A stretch of 44,799 bases of DNA from Acidimicrobiales bacterium AG-410-I20 (GTDB taxonomy: Bacteria > Actinomycetota > Acidimicrobiia > Acidimicrobiales > MedAcidi-G1), in contig CATISD010000023.1 of assembly GCA_949538625.1 (NCBI GenBank), positions 1 through 44,799 on the forward strand, written 5' to 3'. Under the pieces are notes generated by a model that was not told the DNA's origin, ran no database searches, and was given only the letters and a program-made list of their open reading frames with translations. This document shows, piece after piece, positions 17,057 through 25,181 of the stretch (the first letter of the stretch is position 1; the number at the start of each line of letters is the position of its first letter). The position numbers were made by a program, and so were the translations under genes.

Positions 17057-18348
17057 TACCGATCGACCTCCCCCATGATTGGGTCTACTGAGGAAATCAC
17101 TGCTACTCCATCTGCTATTAAGCCACCTTCCATCAGATGAGGGAGGGTTTGGAGATTTACGAAACTTGGTCCACGTATATGCATCCGGTAAGGGTTAGGG
17201 CCTCCATCAGAAACGATGTAGCAGCCAAGTTCCCCTCTTGGGCTTTCTACTGCTACATAGGCTTCACCTTCTGGAACATGAAAGCCCTCAGTGAATATTT
17301 TGAAATGATGTATTAATGCTTCCATCGATTCATCGATTCTTGCTCTTGGTGGTGGTGTGACTTTTTTATTCTGGATTCGGTAATCACCCTCGGGCATGCG
17401 TTCTAGGATCTGTTCAATTATTTTTAATGATTCACGAATCTCATTTAAGCGGATAGCAAAACGGTCAAAACAATCCCCGTATGTTCCGACTACTACATCA
17501 AAGTTGACTTGATCATAAGCGAGATAAGGGGCATGACGACGTAAGTCCCATGCGTAGCCAGTGGATCGCAGAATTGGTCCAGTTGCTGATAGGGCGAGGG
17601 CTTCAGCCGGGTTTAATACCCCTACCCCTTGTAATCGCTCACGGAAAATAGGCTGACCAGTCTGCAAAACGTCATACTCTTCTAGGCGGGGAGGAATGAT
17701 TTCGAGCAACTTCTTTACATCTTCCTCCCAACCATCGGGAAGATCTGCTGCTACTCCACCTGGCCGGATGTAGTTATGATTCATTCTTAGGCCAGTTACT
17801 TTTTCGAAGAAACGAAGAACTTCTTCACGCTCCCTCCAGCCATAAATCATCATTGAAACAGCGCCTAAATCCATCCCATTTGTTGCCTGAAATAATAAAT
17901 GAGAAGAAACCCTGTTGAGTTCGCACATCAGCATACGAATCCATGTCGCCCTAGGAGGGATCTCAAGACCTAATAGTTTTTCGGTTGCTAACGAAAAAGC
18001 TAACTCAGAAAAAAGTGGGGCTGCATAATCCATACGCGTAACGTTGGTGGCTCCTTGTAGATAACTTAATCCTTCAGCCGTTTTTTCCATTCCAGTATGT
18101 AAGTAGCCAATTACTGGCTTTGACCGGAGAATCGTTTCCCCTTCCATCTCTAACATAAGCCGAAGCACTCCATGGGTAGAAGGATGAGATGGCCCCATAT
18201 TCAGAATCATTCTGTGATCGTCGTCAAAGGTCTCCGGATCGCCCACGAGAGCATTTGCCTCTTCCTCGTTAAGACGAAGAACTGGACTCTCATCTCTTCT
18301 AAAGACTCTTTCTGATTCTCCGAGAAGTAGCTCTTTACTATCTGTCAT
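17056..18348 (-). CDS. nuoD: NADH-quinone oxidoreductase subunit D (NuoD1)
   Basis: The quinone-site subunit of the 14-subunit complex. I place the start at the ATG at 18348 (MTDSKELLLG, 430 residues); the track's 18429 start reads through nuoC1. An AGGGAGG ribosome site lies 5 bases upstream, and the ATG overlaps the nuoC1 stop. With this start the quinone-headgroup pair falls at H59 (SHPSTHG) and Y108 (TRMDYAAP), the same spacing as in characterised complexes. The canonical end SSVDPIMGEVDR is present. This makes it the orthodox copy against which NuoD2 can be judged. Confidence 0.95.
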   Translation of the reverse strand: MTDSKELLLGESERVFRRDESPVLRLNEEEANALVGDPETFDDDHRMILNMGPSHPSTHGVLRLMLEMEGETILRSKPVIGYLHTGMEKTAEGLSYLQGATNVTRMDYAAPLFSELAFSLATEKLLGLEIPPRATWIRMLMCELNRVSSHLLFQATNGMDLGAVSMMIYGWREREEVLRFFEKVTGLRMNHNYIRPGGVAADLPDGWEEDVKKLLEIIPPRLEEYDVLQTGQPIFRERLQGVGVLNPAEALALSATGPILRSTGYAWDLRRHAPYLAYDQVNFDVVVGTYGDCFDRFAIRLNEIRESLKIIEQILERMPEGDYRIQNKKVTPPPRARIDESMEALIHHFKIFTEGFHVPEGEAYVAVESPRGELGCYIVSDGGPNPYRMHIRGPSFVNLQTLPHLMEGGLIADGVAVISSVDPIMGEVDR

Positions 18349-18884
18349 TAGAGCCTCCCTACTTCTGGAGAGAATTGAACTGGAATTTGCCCTACATCGT
18401 GGTCTTTTCGTAGTGGGTGTCCTTCCCAACTATCAGGGAGAAGAATTCGAGAATGATCAGGATGCCCATCAAATTTCACACCGAATAAATCCCATACTTC
18501 TCTTTCCATTGCTTCTGTTCCAGGAAATAAATCAAAAAGAGATGGAACGGTTGGATCGTCAGTACCGGCTTGTACTCGAAGCCGAATCCTATTTCCTTGA
18601 CTGTGATTTATGAGGGAAATTACCACTTCAAATCGTTCTGGCTTGATGCAATCAGGTAAATCTTTTCGGCCAGGATGTGTTAAATAATCAACAGCAGTGA
18701 CATCGATTGCCATACAGAAACCCTCTTCCTTTAAAAGAGCCACTGTTTCTGACAACTGATGTGGCATCAAATGGAGAACTGTCTGCCCATGCAACTCTGT
18801 AACAGGTACTCCATAAGATGTAGGCCCGGAATACTCTTGAATTAAGTCTTCAGTCTCCTCAACTGTTTCTTCTGCTTCCGTCAT
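18348..18884 (-). CDS. nuoC: NADH-quinone oxidoreductase subunit C (NuoC1)
   Basis: The 30-kDa-type peripheral subunit. Signatures are EREVWDLFGVKFDGHPD and SWEGHPLRKDHDVG. It has 178 residues, compact compared with NuoC2 (227). It starts 5 bases after nuoB1 and ends overlapping the nuoD1 start (TAATG). Confidence 0.93.
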   Translation of the reverse strand: MTEAEETVEETEDLIQEYSGPTSYGVPVTELHGQTVLHLMPHQLSETVALLKEEGFCMAIDVTAVDYLTHPGRKDLPDCIKPERFEVVISLINHSQGNRIRLRVQAGTDDPTVPSLFDLFPGTEAMEREVWDLFGVKFDGHPDHSRILLPDSWEGHPLRKDHDVGQIPVQFSPEVGRL

Positions 18885-18889
18885 GATGT

Positions 18890-19492
18890 TTATTTCTCTA
18901 CTATCTCAACGGGTGTTTCATTACTAACTTGAGGAAGATCTAAATCAATTGCAGCGCCTCCTTGGTTTATCTCTCTACGGCGTGTAAGTTCACCGTTTTG
19001 AATGTTGTCGTGCAATGTGAGGATTGCGTGCATCAGTGTTTCCGGTCCAGGAGGACACCCAGGAGCATAAACATCCACAGGCACTATTTGATCTACTCCT
19101 TGAACAATGGCGTAGTTATTAAACATCCCACCACTTGAGGCGCAAACTCCCATTGAAATAACCCATTTGGGTTCCATCATCTGGTCATAGATTTGACGCA
19201 ATATCGGGGCCATTTTTTGTGAAACCCGACCTGCCACGATCATGAGGTCTGCTTGTCGGGGAGAGGCTCGAAAGACTTCCATCCCATACCTTGCAAGATC
19301 ATAATGTGCTGCTCCTGTCGCCATCATTTCAATAGCGCAGCAAGCAAGACCAAAAGTTGCAGGCCAACAACTTCTTGCCCGTGACCATTTAACTAAATCT
19401 TCAATCCGGGCCGTAACAAAATTATGTTCTAGCCCTTCTAAACCTTCAGCTGCAATGTGGCTTGTATCGCCGAGTAGTGGAATACGTGCCAT
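18890..19492 (-). CDS. nuoB: NADH-quinone oxidoreductase subunit B (NuoB1)
   Basis: The subunit that carries cluster N2. The Cys set is complete: [20 protein letters not shown] and [10 protein letters not shown]. The start is taken as the ATG at 19492 (MARIPLLGD, 200 residues); the longer track version reads the nuoA1 3' end out of frame. AGGAG lies 10 bases upstream, and the ATG shares a base with the nuoA1 TGA stop. NuoB1 and NuoB2 differ throughout, consistent with old paralogues. Confidence 0.95.
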   Translation of the reverse strand: MARIPLLGDTSHIAAEGLEGLEHNFVTARIEDLVKWSRARSCWPATFGLACCAIEMMATGAAHYDLARYGMEVFRASPRQADLMIVAGRVSQKMAPILRQIYDQMMEPKWVISMGVCASSGGMFNNYAIVQGVDQIVPVDVYAPGCPPGPETLMHAILTLHDNIQNGELTRRREINQGGAAIDLDLPQVSNETPVEIVEK

Positions 19493-19989
19493 CAGATTGC
19501 TACTCCTGTGTCTTCTTCTGGTCGCCCTTCTAGACCCACTTGACGTACACCAGTATCCTGTATGCGAACTACAGTGGATTGAGTTGTTCGATCTGTTGAA
19601 ATTTGACCAGAGTTGCTTCGACCTCTCCGAACAGGTCCCCATTCAAGAGCACCATTCCCAATTAGATATATAAATGATTCAAATACGGCTACAGAAAAAA
19701 TAATTACAGCGACAAAACCCGAAAGCCCGAGCTCTCGATGCGCTAATGCCCATGGGTAAAAGAAAATAATTTCAATATCAAAAACAATAAAAATCATCGC
19801 GACAAGAAAGAAACGCACTGGAAACCGTTCTGGATTATTTTTTGTTGGCACTATGCCGCATTCATATGGAGCAAGCTTTTTATCATTTGGGTTTCGAGGT
19901 GCCAATAATTTCGTCGCTACAAAACTTAAAGCAGCAAATAGAAATGCGAGTACTCCTAAAGCGAGGATTGGAAGATATTGGCCGAGCAT
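19492..19989 (-). CDS. nuoA: NADH-quinone oxidoreductase subunit A (NuoA1), extended C-terminus
   Basis: A three-helix subunit of complex I. Landmarks are [17 protein letters not shown] in the first loop and [15 protein letters not shown] before helix 3. At 165 residues it is about 40 longer than NuoA2 because of a polar C-terminal extension ([16 protein letters not shown]...) of unknown use. A TAGGAG ribosome site precedes the ATG. Only 43 bases separate it from the upstream bc-module gene, and I see no terminator or promoter there, so the nuo genes are probably cotranscribed with the bc genes. Confidence 0.93.
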   Translation of the reverse strand: MLGQYLPILALGVLAFLFAALSFVATKLLAPRNPNDKKLAPYECGIVPTKNNPERFPVRFFLVAMIFIVFDIEIIFFYPWALAHRELGLSGFVAVIIFSVAVFESFIYLIGNGALEWGPVRRGRSNSGQISTDRTTQSTVVRIQDTGVRQVGLEGRPEEDTGVAI

Positions 19990-20032
19990 TTCAACTCCTA
20001 AAACTGAAGACAGTAACCACAGTAGTCACTAT

Positions 20033-21043
20033 CTAATTCCCCGTTTTTTCAAACTCCTCACGTCGGGCCATGACTTCTTTATCCCGAACGTGAAGCCAAT
20101 AACAAAGTGCTAAAAATATGAATAATGACCCAATGGTGACTAAAGCAGGTCTAAGTCTTACCGTTCCAAGGTCTCGAATCATAATCACTGAGATGACAGG
20201 TTTATTTTCATCAGCTACTGGCCGAGGAGGGGTTTCTCCGGGAGCCACTTCTTGGAAAACGACTTCTTGTAACTGAACTATGCTGTATCGAGTTGGATGC
20301 GTAATTTGAGCTGAACTCTTGATCCACTGCACGATCCGATCTATCCGGTTTGGATTCTCCTTGAGCGAATCCTTACCTCCGCGTGTATATGCATCAAGTA
20401 GTTTGAAATCTGCGCTCGATGTGAAATTTAGTGAAGGATGTTCTAACACATCAGCTACTGCTTGAGCTTGAGCGTCACCGGCGAGTGTAGTTGGTAGTAG
20501 TTTCCAGCCACTTAAATCATTGAAGCCAGCATTCTTAGTTACTTCAGGTGCAACTGCTGCTAATTCTGAGCGAGTTACAATCTCATTTCTCAACTGAACT
20601 GATTCTTGGAGTGCGGCAAGTTCCTCTTCAGATAGATCTGGGTTATCTACTGCGCTTGGAAGCGTATTGTATTCTGCCTCTGCGCGTGGATCATTTGAAC
20701 TTATAACTAGTTCATAACCGCTTGCTAAATCATCTGGATTTGGTAATAAGCGAGCTTCTGGTAGCCCACTTTGTTGTAAGTCTCCAACATTGATATCAAT
20801 TACTTGCCATGATGGACTTTCACCTTTCCAGCCGGTCCCATAAATCCACCAAGTTGCTGCAAGAATCGTCATCCAACCAAAGAACCCTGCAGCTGAGATT
20901 AAAGTACCAAGACGTGTTCCGGAATTTGTAGAAACGATAAGCCAAACTGAGCCCATGAGTACTACAGCTCCTACGGCAACTGTCAAAATACCCCGAATTT
21001 GAGGATCCCAAGCGATTCCAGCCAATGTGATAAGTTCGCTCAC
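20033..21043 (-). CDS. Uncharacterised membrane protein of the bc/nuo cluster
   Basis: I do not recognise a family. The protein has 336 residues: two hydrophobic helices at about 15-38 and 45-67, a soluble loop of roughly 220 residues, and a third helix at about 298-318 with a short charged tail. The loop has no Cys motif, so it probably binds no c-haem or Fe-S cluster; it contains a helical acidic stretch (LSEEELAALQES). The GTG start overlaps the diheme cytochrome c stop (GTGA), and nuoA1 follows 43 bases later. Position alone suggests an accessory or assembly subunit linking the bc complex to complex I. Confidence 0.8.
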   Translation of the reverse strand: MSELITLAGIAWDPQIRGILTVAVGAVVLMGSVWLIVSTNSGTRLGTLISAAGFFGWMTILAATWWIYGTGWKGESPSWQVIDINVGDLQQSGLPEARLLPNPDDLASGYELVISSNDPRAEAEYNTLPSAVDNPDLSEEELAALQESVQLRNEIVTRSELAAVAPEVTKNAGFNDLSGWKLLPTTLAGDAQAQAVADVLEHPSLNFTSSADFKLLDAYTRGGKDSLKENPNRIDRIVQWIKSSAQITHPTRYSIVQLQEVVFQEVAPGETPPRPVADENKPVISVIMIRDLGTVRLRPALVTIGSLFIFLALCYWLHVRDKEVMARREEFEKTGN

Positions 21044-22251
21044 CCTAGGCTCCTCTCATATGCGACAATAGCGGCAATTTGTTCTGGAGTGTAGATCTGA
21101 CTATAGGTAACTGAGGCTCCAGTTTCCCGATCTGTAAGGTCATCATCAACGCGACCACCGAAACCTGGCATACCACCAGTTCCGCTGCGAGCGTTCCCAT
21201 AACTGACGCCTAACTCAGAGCCACTGTGAATAAAGCTTTCTTGATCTCCGGGTGTTGGGAAGTGAGAATTCACACCATAAAGGCTGGGTCCAACAGCACC
21301 CTTACCTGGTTCCCATCCATTGAGAACACCACTTTCAACTAGTTTGGGCCATTCAGTTAATAGCTCTTCCGTGCTTTCAGCATCTACTGCGCCATAAGAA
21401 AATCCTGGTGTGTGGCATCGAGCGCAACTATTTGCTCCTTGAGCTGCAGAATTGTTGAATAGTAATTCTCCATAGGCTAAATAATTTTCACTATCTGGAT
21501 TGGATGCTTCTATTAGCCACGCTTCTACTGCTGCATCTATCTGTTCATCTGAGAAATCTGGATTGGCATGTTTAACTAAAATTCGTGCCCCGGTTGTTAA
21601 TCCGGAATTAACTTCGTTGATTACTTCTTCTTGGTCCAACTGTATTGACCGTAGATAGACAACCAATTGATGAATTTGTTGTTCTGTTAAAGGCCCGCCT
21701 CCGGGAAGCCCCCAGGCGGGCATAGGGCTACCTCCACGTCCATAGTTAAGTATGTGTGTTACTTCTGACTCATCAAATCTTGAGAGTACGGTAGTTAATG
21801 CTGGTGCTTTCCAATCAACTTGAGCAACAAAGCTTCCTTCACTGTCTGTAAGAGTGAAAGAAGTTACTCCGCCAACCCCTCCTGGTCCATGACATCCTGC
21901 ACAGGCTTCTTCATATTCTGCTGCACCTCGTTTTTCGAAACGTTTAACCCAGCCATAGTCAGCATTTTCTTGACGAGCTGGCTCCATTAGCCAATACAAA
22001 GGAAGAATTATAGAAATAGCTGCCAATGTAACAAGAGACCAGCCTAGGTGAGAGTCAAGTTTTTTTGTTTCTAACTCATCATCATCTGAATGTGGTTTAC
22101 GATTTGCAGCTACTTCTATTTCTGAACCGATTTCTCGTTTCCCGATTCGAAAGTTAAATAGGAGATATACCAAAAACCCGACCGCCACAACAGAGGCAAT
22201 AACTACACCTATAGTCCTCTGGGTGCTAGCAGCGAAAATCATTTCGGACAT
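21040..22251 (-). CDS. Membrane-anchored diheme cytochrome c of the bc complex
   Basis: The electron-accepting cytochrome subunit next to the Rieske protein and cytochrome b. Two c-haem sites are visible: CAGCH at residues 117-121, with MPAWG as a likely Met-ligand region, and CARCH at 276-280. Two hydrophobic helices near residues 12-33 and 70-88 precede the haem domains. It resembles the diheme QcrC of actinobacteria in function but has a different arrangement, since classical QcrC is anchored at its C-terminus. It has 403 residues. It would pass electrons to a terminal oxidase that is not in this window. Confidence 0.88.
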   Translation of the reverse strand: MSEMIFAASTQRTIGVVIASVVAVGFLVYLLFNFRIGKREIGSEIEVAANRKPHSDDDELETKKLDSHLGWSLVTLAAISIILPLYWLMEPARQENADYGWVKRFEKRGAAEYEEACAGCHGPGGVGGVTSFTLTDSEGSFVAQVDWKAPALTTVLSRFDESEVTHILNYGRGGSPMPAWGLPGGGPLTEQQIHQLVVYLRSIQLDQEEVINEVNSGLTTGARILVKHANPDFSDEQIDAAVEAWLIEASNPDSENYLAYGELLFNNSAAQGANSCARCHTPGFSYGAVDAESTEELLTEWPKLVESGVLNGWEPGKGAVGPSLYGVNSHFPTPGDQESFIHSGSELGVSYGNARSGTGGMPGFGGRVDDDLTDRETGASVTYSQIYTPEQIAAIVAYERSLG

Positions 22252-22279
22252 TTGATTTAAAACTTCTCCTTAAAACAAA

Positions 22280-23146
22280 TCAGTGGTCAGCCTGGCCTAT
22301 ACAGTTAGGCCCTTCAGCTTCTTGACCAGTTGTATTTACTCCAATTGGTGGACCTTGAACAATCATTCCAGTGTTAACTGTTAGAACTCCGTCAGCGACT
22401 GAAACTCCGAACCTGTCCATACCTCTTGGGGCAGGGCCGCCGCGCTTCTCTCCAACTTGGTTGTATTGAGATCCGTGACAGGGGCATTCAAACCATTGTG
22501 AAGAAACGCAGTTAGGTACTCTGCAACCAAGGTGCGGGCATTTCTGATAAAGCGCAACAACACCAGCTTCGAATCCCTGATCAACTCCTGCTGTCATACC
22601 GCTTAATTCGGCTGCTGAATAAGTATTTCGTGCCTTTTCTACTGCATTGTTTGGATAAGCAGTAATCCACATGCGTCCTTCTGGTTTATACAGGAAGCCA
22701 TTATTTGCATCAATTTCCGCAAGGATCTCAACAATGTTTCCAACTTTGATCTTTGACCCAAATCCACTCACCCCTTGAGGCCATAAAAAAGCAATACAGG
22801 CGGCTCCAAAACCTGATAATCCAAATCCCATCATTCCAACCAAACTGCGGTTAAAGAACTGGCGGCGTGTCACTCCCAAAGTTTGAGGATCAGGAGCAAC
22901 AAATACTTCTTCTGGAACTGATTCGACAACTGGGACTGGTACTTCATTTCGTTCTGCGATTGCCGCAGCTTCTACTTCACGCCCAGTAAGTGGTTGTGGT
23001 TCTCTAGATAAAACTGGGTTTGATTTGTCTTTTTGTCGTGCTTCTTTTGATAATCCTGCTGCAACACGATCCCGTCTTTTTGAAGCACCAAAAAGAAGCA
23101 CTGCTGAAAGCACAACCAAGATAATCACAGCAATAGCAATAGCCAT
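22280..23146 (-). CDS. Rieske iron-sulfur subunit of the cytochrome bc complex
   Basis: This subunit oxidises quinol and passes one electron to cytochrome c. The 2Fe-2S ligands and disulfide Cys are visible as CPHLGC at 203-208 and CPCHGS at 221-226. It has 288 residues: a first helix at 2-20, a charged linker, then a twin-arginine motif (TRRQFFNR, residues 93-100) directly ahead of a second helix (MMGFGLSGFGAACIAFLW). Tat-dependent insertion of a helix just before the Rieske domain is known for actinobacterial QcrA and fits this layout. AAGGAG lies 6 bases before the ATG. Confidence 0.93.
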   Translation of the reverse strand: MAIAIAVIILVVLSAVLLFGASKRRDRVAAGLSKEARQKDKSNPVLSREPQPLTGREVEAAAIAERNEVPVPVVESVPEEVFVAPDPQTLGVTRRQFFNRSLVGMMGFGLSGFGAACIAFLWPQGVSGFGSKIKVGNIVEILAEIDANNGFLYKPEGRMWITAYPNNAVEKARNTYSAAELSGMTAGVDQGFEAGVVALYQKCPHLGCRVPNCVSSQWFECPCHGSQYNQVGEKRGGPAPRGMDRFGVSVADGVLTVNTGMIVQGPPIGVNTTGQEAEGPNCIGQADH

Positions 23147-23192
23147 AATTAACTCCTTGCCCTTGAATCAGTACCGCGGTTACGTTTAGTGC

Positions 23193-23921
23193 TCATAATT
23201 CGAAGAAAAGTCCTGCGTCCCATGGAAATACAAAGTTGAAACCTGGGCCACGGAAGAATGACCCAATCATCACAAGTACTGCCCAAAACATTAAATGCAC
23301 GGTCATAAGCGATATAGCGAATTTACGATCTTCAGGTTTTTTAGATGGATTTTTATCAATGTAAGGAGCCATCACTAAAAGAATGAGCCCCATTCCCGGA
23401 ATAGTTACTCCTGCGACCATTGGATGAAACATTGTTAAAAGTTCTTGAAGACCTAAAAAGTACCAAGGAGCTTTTGATGGATTAGGAGTCTTATTAAAAT
23501 CGGCTAGTTCTAATAACGGGGCGTTCACAAAGATCGAGAACAAAAGCGTAAATAAAGTTATCCCTAACGCAGCTAAAAATTCAATTACTAGCAGATGTGG
23601 CCAGACGTGAACTTTGTCTACGGGGGTTGCTTTAGTGTCTTGAATAGATCCTGACTTTACGACCGCTAGCAACCTTTGAGTGTTGCCATCTGGCCCAGTT
23701 CCTATACCAGGTTCTGAAGGTGGTGGAGATGCGGGCTGGTCCGCGGCTGCTTTTCCTCTGTCAAGAAGATGCGCTGGAATTTTTTCATCTCCAGAAGAGG
23801 CTTCAGCGGAAGTAGTCGACGTATCTGATTCAGTAGAAGCAGGTGTTTCTTCTTTTGCTCCAGCTGCTTTAGCTCTAGCCTCTTCTGCTCTTTTACGTAA
23901 GTGTTCAGGTATTTCTGTCAT
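23193..23921 (-). CDS. Cytochrome b C-terminal half (subunit IV/PetD-like) with a long disordered N-terminus
   Basis: The C-terminal half of a split cytochrome b, which completes the quinol-oxidation site. Three helices lie at about 107-133, 165-187 and 200-222. The Qo motif PEWY of bc1/b6f appears as APWY at residues 151-154 (KAPWYFLGLQELL), so the catalytic-loop Glu is absent. The first 95 residues are Ala/Glu/Ser/Pro-rich and probably disordered. They begin with MTEIPEHLRKRAEEAR and carry a weaker second copy (KIPAHLLDRGKAA) at about 47-59; the same opening occurs in the divergent cytochrome c gene at 25939. Confidence 0.9.
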   Translation of the reverse strand: MTEIPEHLRKRAEEARAKAAGAKEETPASTESDTSTTSAEASSGDEKIPAHLLDRGKAAADQPASPPPSEPGIGTGPDGNTQRLLAVVKSGSIQDTKATPVDKVHVWPHLLVIEFLAALGITLFTLLFSIFVNAPLLELADFNKTPNPSKAPWYFLGLQELLTMFHPMVAGVTIPGMGLILLVMAPYIDKNPSKKPEDRKFAISLMTVHLMFWAVLVMIGSFFRGPGFNFVFPWDAGLFFEL

Positions 23922-23932
23922 GAGTGCCCCGC

Positions 23933-24721
23933 CTATAGCGGCCCTGATATGCCGCCGTCTTTACGGACGCGCCAGAAATGAATAGCCATAAAAATTACAA
24001 TTACAAAGGGCAACATCAGTACGTGTAGCACGTACCACCGAAGCAAAGTATCGGTACCTATTTCTACCCCACCAAGCAAAACAAAGCGGACCTGTTCCCC
24101 GAAAACGGGAGTAAAGCCCATCATGTTAGTTCCCACGGTGACCGCCCATAGAGCTAACTGATCCCACGGCAACAAGTACCCAGTGAATGAGAGAAGGAGT
24201 GTTAGTTGCAAAAGCATTACTCCAATCACCCAGTTGAATTCTCGAGGTGGTTTATATGCACCGTGATAAAAAACTCTTGCCATATGTAAGAACACAGTAA
24301 GAACCATTAGGTGAGCAGCCCAGCGATGCATGTTTCTTACTAAAAGACCAAAGCCAACTGCTGTTTGAAGAATCTGTATGTCATCCCAAGCCTGTGCAGC
24401 TGTAGGTCTATAAAAGAACATCAAAAAGATGCCGGTGACTGTCAAGAGAATAAATAGAAAGAAGCTGAGTCCTCCTAGACAGAGGGTGTAACTGACTTTT
24501 ACGGCATGTCGTTTTACTTTGACCGGATGCAGGTGGTACATAACGCTGTTCATAATTACGTATGACCTGTTTCTAGGACTGTCGCTATATCCTTTTCGGA
24601 AAATTGATCCGGGTCTAAAAATTGACGACCAAGCTTGCGAGTCCTGCATGCGGTCGTTGACTTGACTGAGACGCTCTTGAAGCGCCTGTCCTGCCGGTTT
24701 TTTACCGTTTTCTTCGGCCAC
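23933..24721 (-). CDS. Cytochrome b6-type diheme subunit with a candidate haem ci cysteine
   Basis: The N-terminal, haem-binding half of a split cytochrome b. It has four helices in 262 residues. The bis-His pairs are H132/H146 (RNMHRWAAHL...FLHMARV) and H233/H248 (WYVLHV...AIHFWRVRKDGG). The second pair is spaced by 14 residues, as in b6 rather than mitochondrial-type b. C81 in TLCLGGLSF lies 51 residues before H132, exactly the b6 spacing of Cys35 to His86, where haem ci (cn) is covalently attached. The GTG start at 24721 is taken from the ORF track. It is read in one block with subunit IV, 11 bases apart. Confidence 0.93.
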   Translation of the reverse strand: MAEENGKKPAGQALQERLSQVNDRMQDSQAWSSIFRPGSIFRKGYSDSPRNRSYVIMNSVMYHLHPVKVKRHAVKVSYTLCLGGLSFFLFILLTVTGIFLMFFYRPTAAQAWDDIQILQTAVGFGLLVRNMHRWAAHLMVLTVFLHMARVFYHGAYKPPREFNWVIGVMLLQLTLLLSFTGYLLPWDQLALWAVTVGTNMMGFTPVFGEQVRFVLLGGVEIGTDTLLRWYVLHVLMLPFVIVIFMAIHFWRVRKDGGISGPL

Positions 24722-24764
24722 CTTTAACTCTTTCCCTACACTAAATAACTACTTTTGAATACTG

Positions 24765-25181
24765 TTATGCGAGCCGCATCCCGTATCCATAACCATGACT
24801 GTTTGTGCGTTGATGACCATCTCCTTCAGGAGGGGCTTCACCAACTCGCCCTAAAATAATAACGCCTGTTGGACAACGATCTACGCAAAGCGCACACCTT
24901 GTACATGCATCGTCATCAATTGTAAAAATCACATGATCGCTTGGGTCTTCGCCTGGTTTTTCAGTCCCAATTGATTCTGAGATTGCATCTGGCGTAACCA
25001 TGTGAATGCACTTCCAAGGACAGATGTCAACACATCCTTCACACATGATGCATTCGGATTGATCAATATGAATAAATTGTTTTGGTTTTACAGATTTGAG
25101 AAGCCAATCAGCATCAACTTCGCGCAAAACATAGTCATCAATGAACTTTGGATGATCAGGATTAGCATCTACACTGCTCAT
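24765..25181 (-). CDS. Dicluster (8Fe-8S) ferredoxin-like protein of the bc cluster
   Basis: A small cytoplasmic iron-sulfur protein. It has 138 residues with two full 4Fe-4S motifs: CIMCEGCVDICPWKC near residue 44 and CTRCALCVDRCPTGV near residue 92. A 40-residue N-terminal extension and a Gly/His/Tyr-rich tail surround the ferredoxin fold. It has no helix of its own, but its ATG overlaps the stop of the preceding membrane-protein gene (ATGA), so the two are likely made together and could form a membrane-tethered pair. Ferredoxins are not standard subunits of bc complexes. A role in feeding or draining electrons at cytochrome b is inference. Confidence 0.85.
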   Translation of the reverse strand: MSSVDANPDHPKFIDDYVLREVDADWLLKSVKPKQFIHIDQSECIMCEGCVDICPWKCIHMVTPDAISESIGTEKPGEDPSDHVIFTIDDDACTRCALCVDRCPTGVIILGRVGEAPPEGDGHQRTNSHGYGYGMRLA

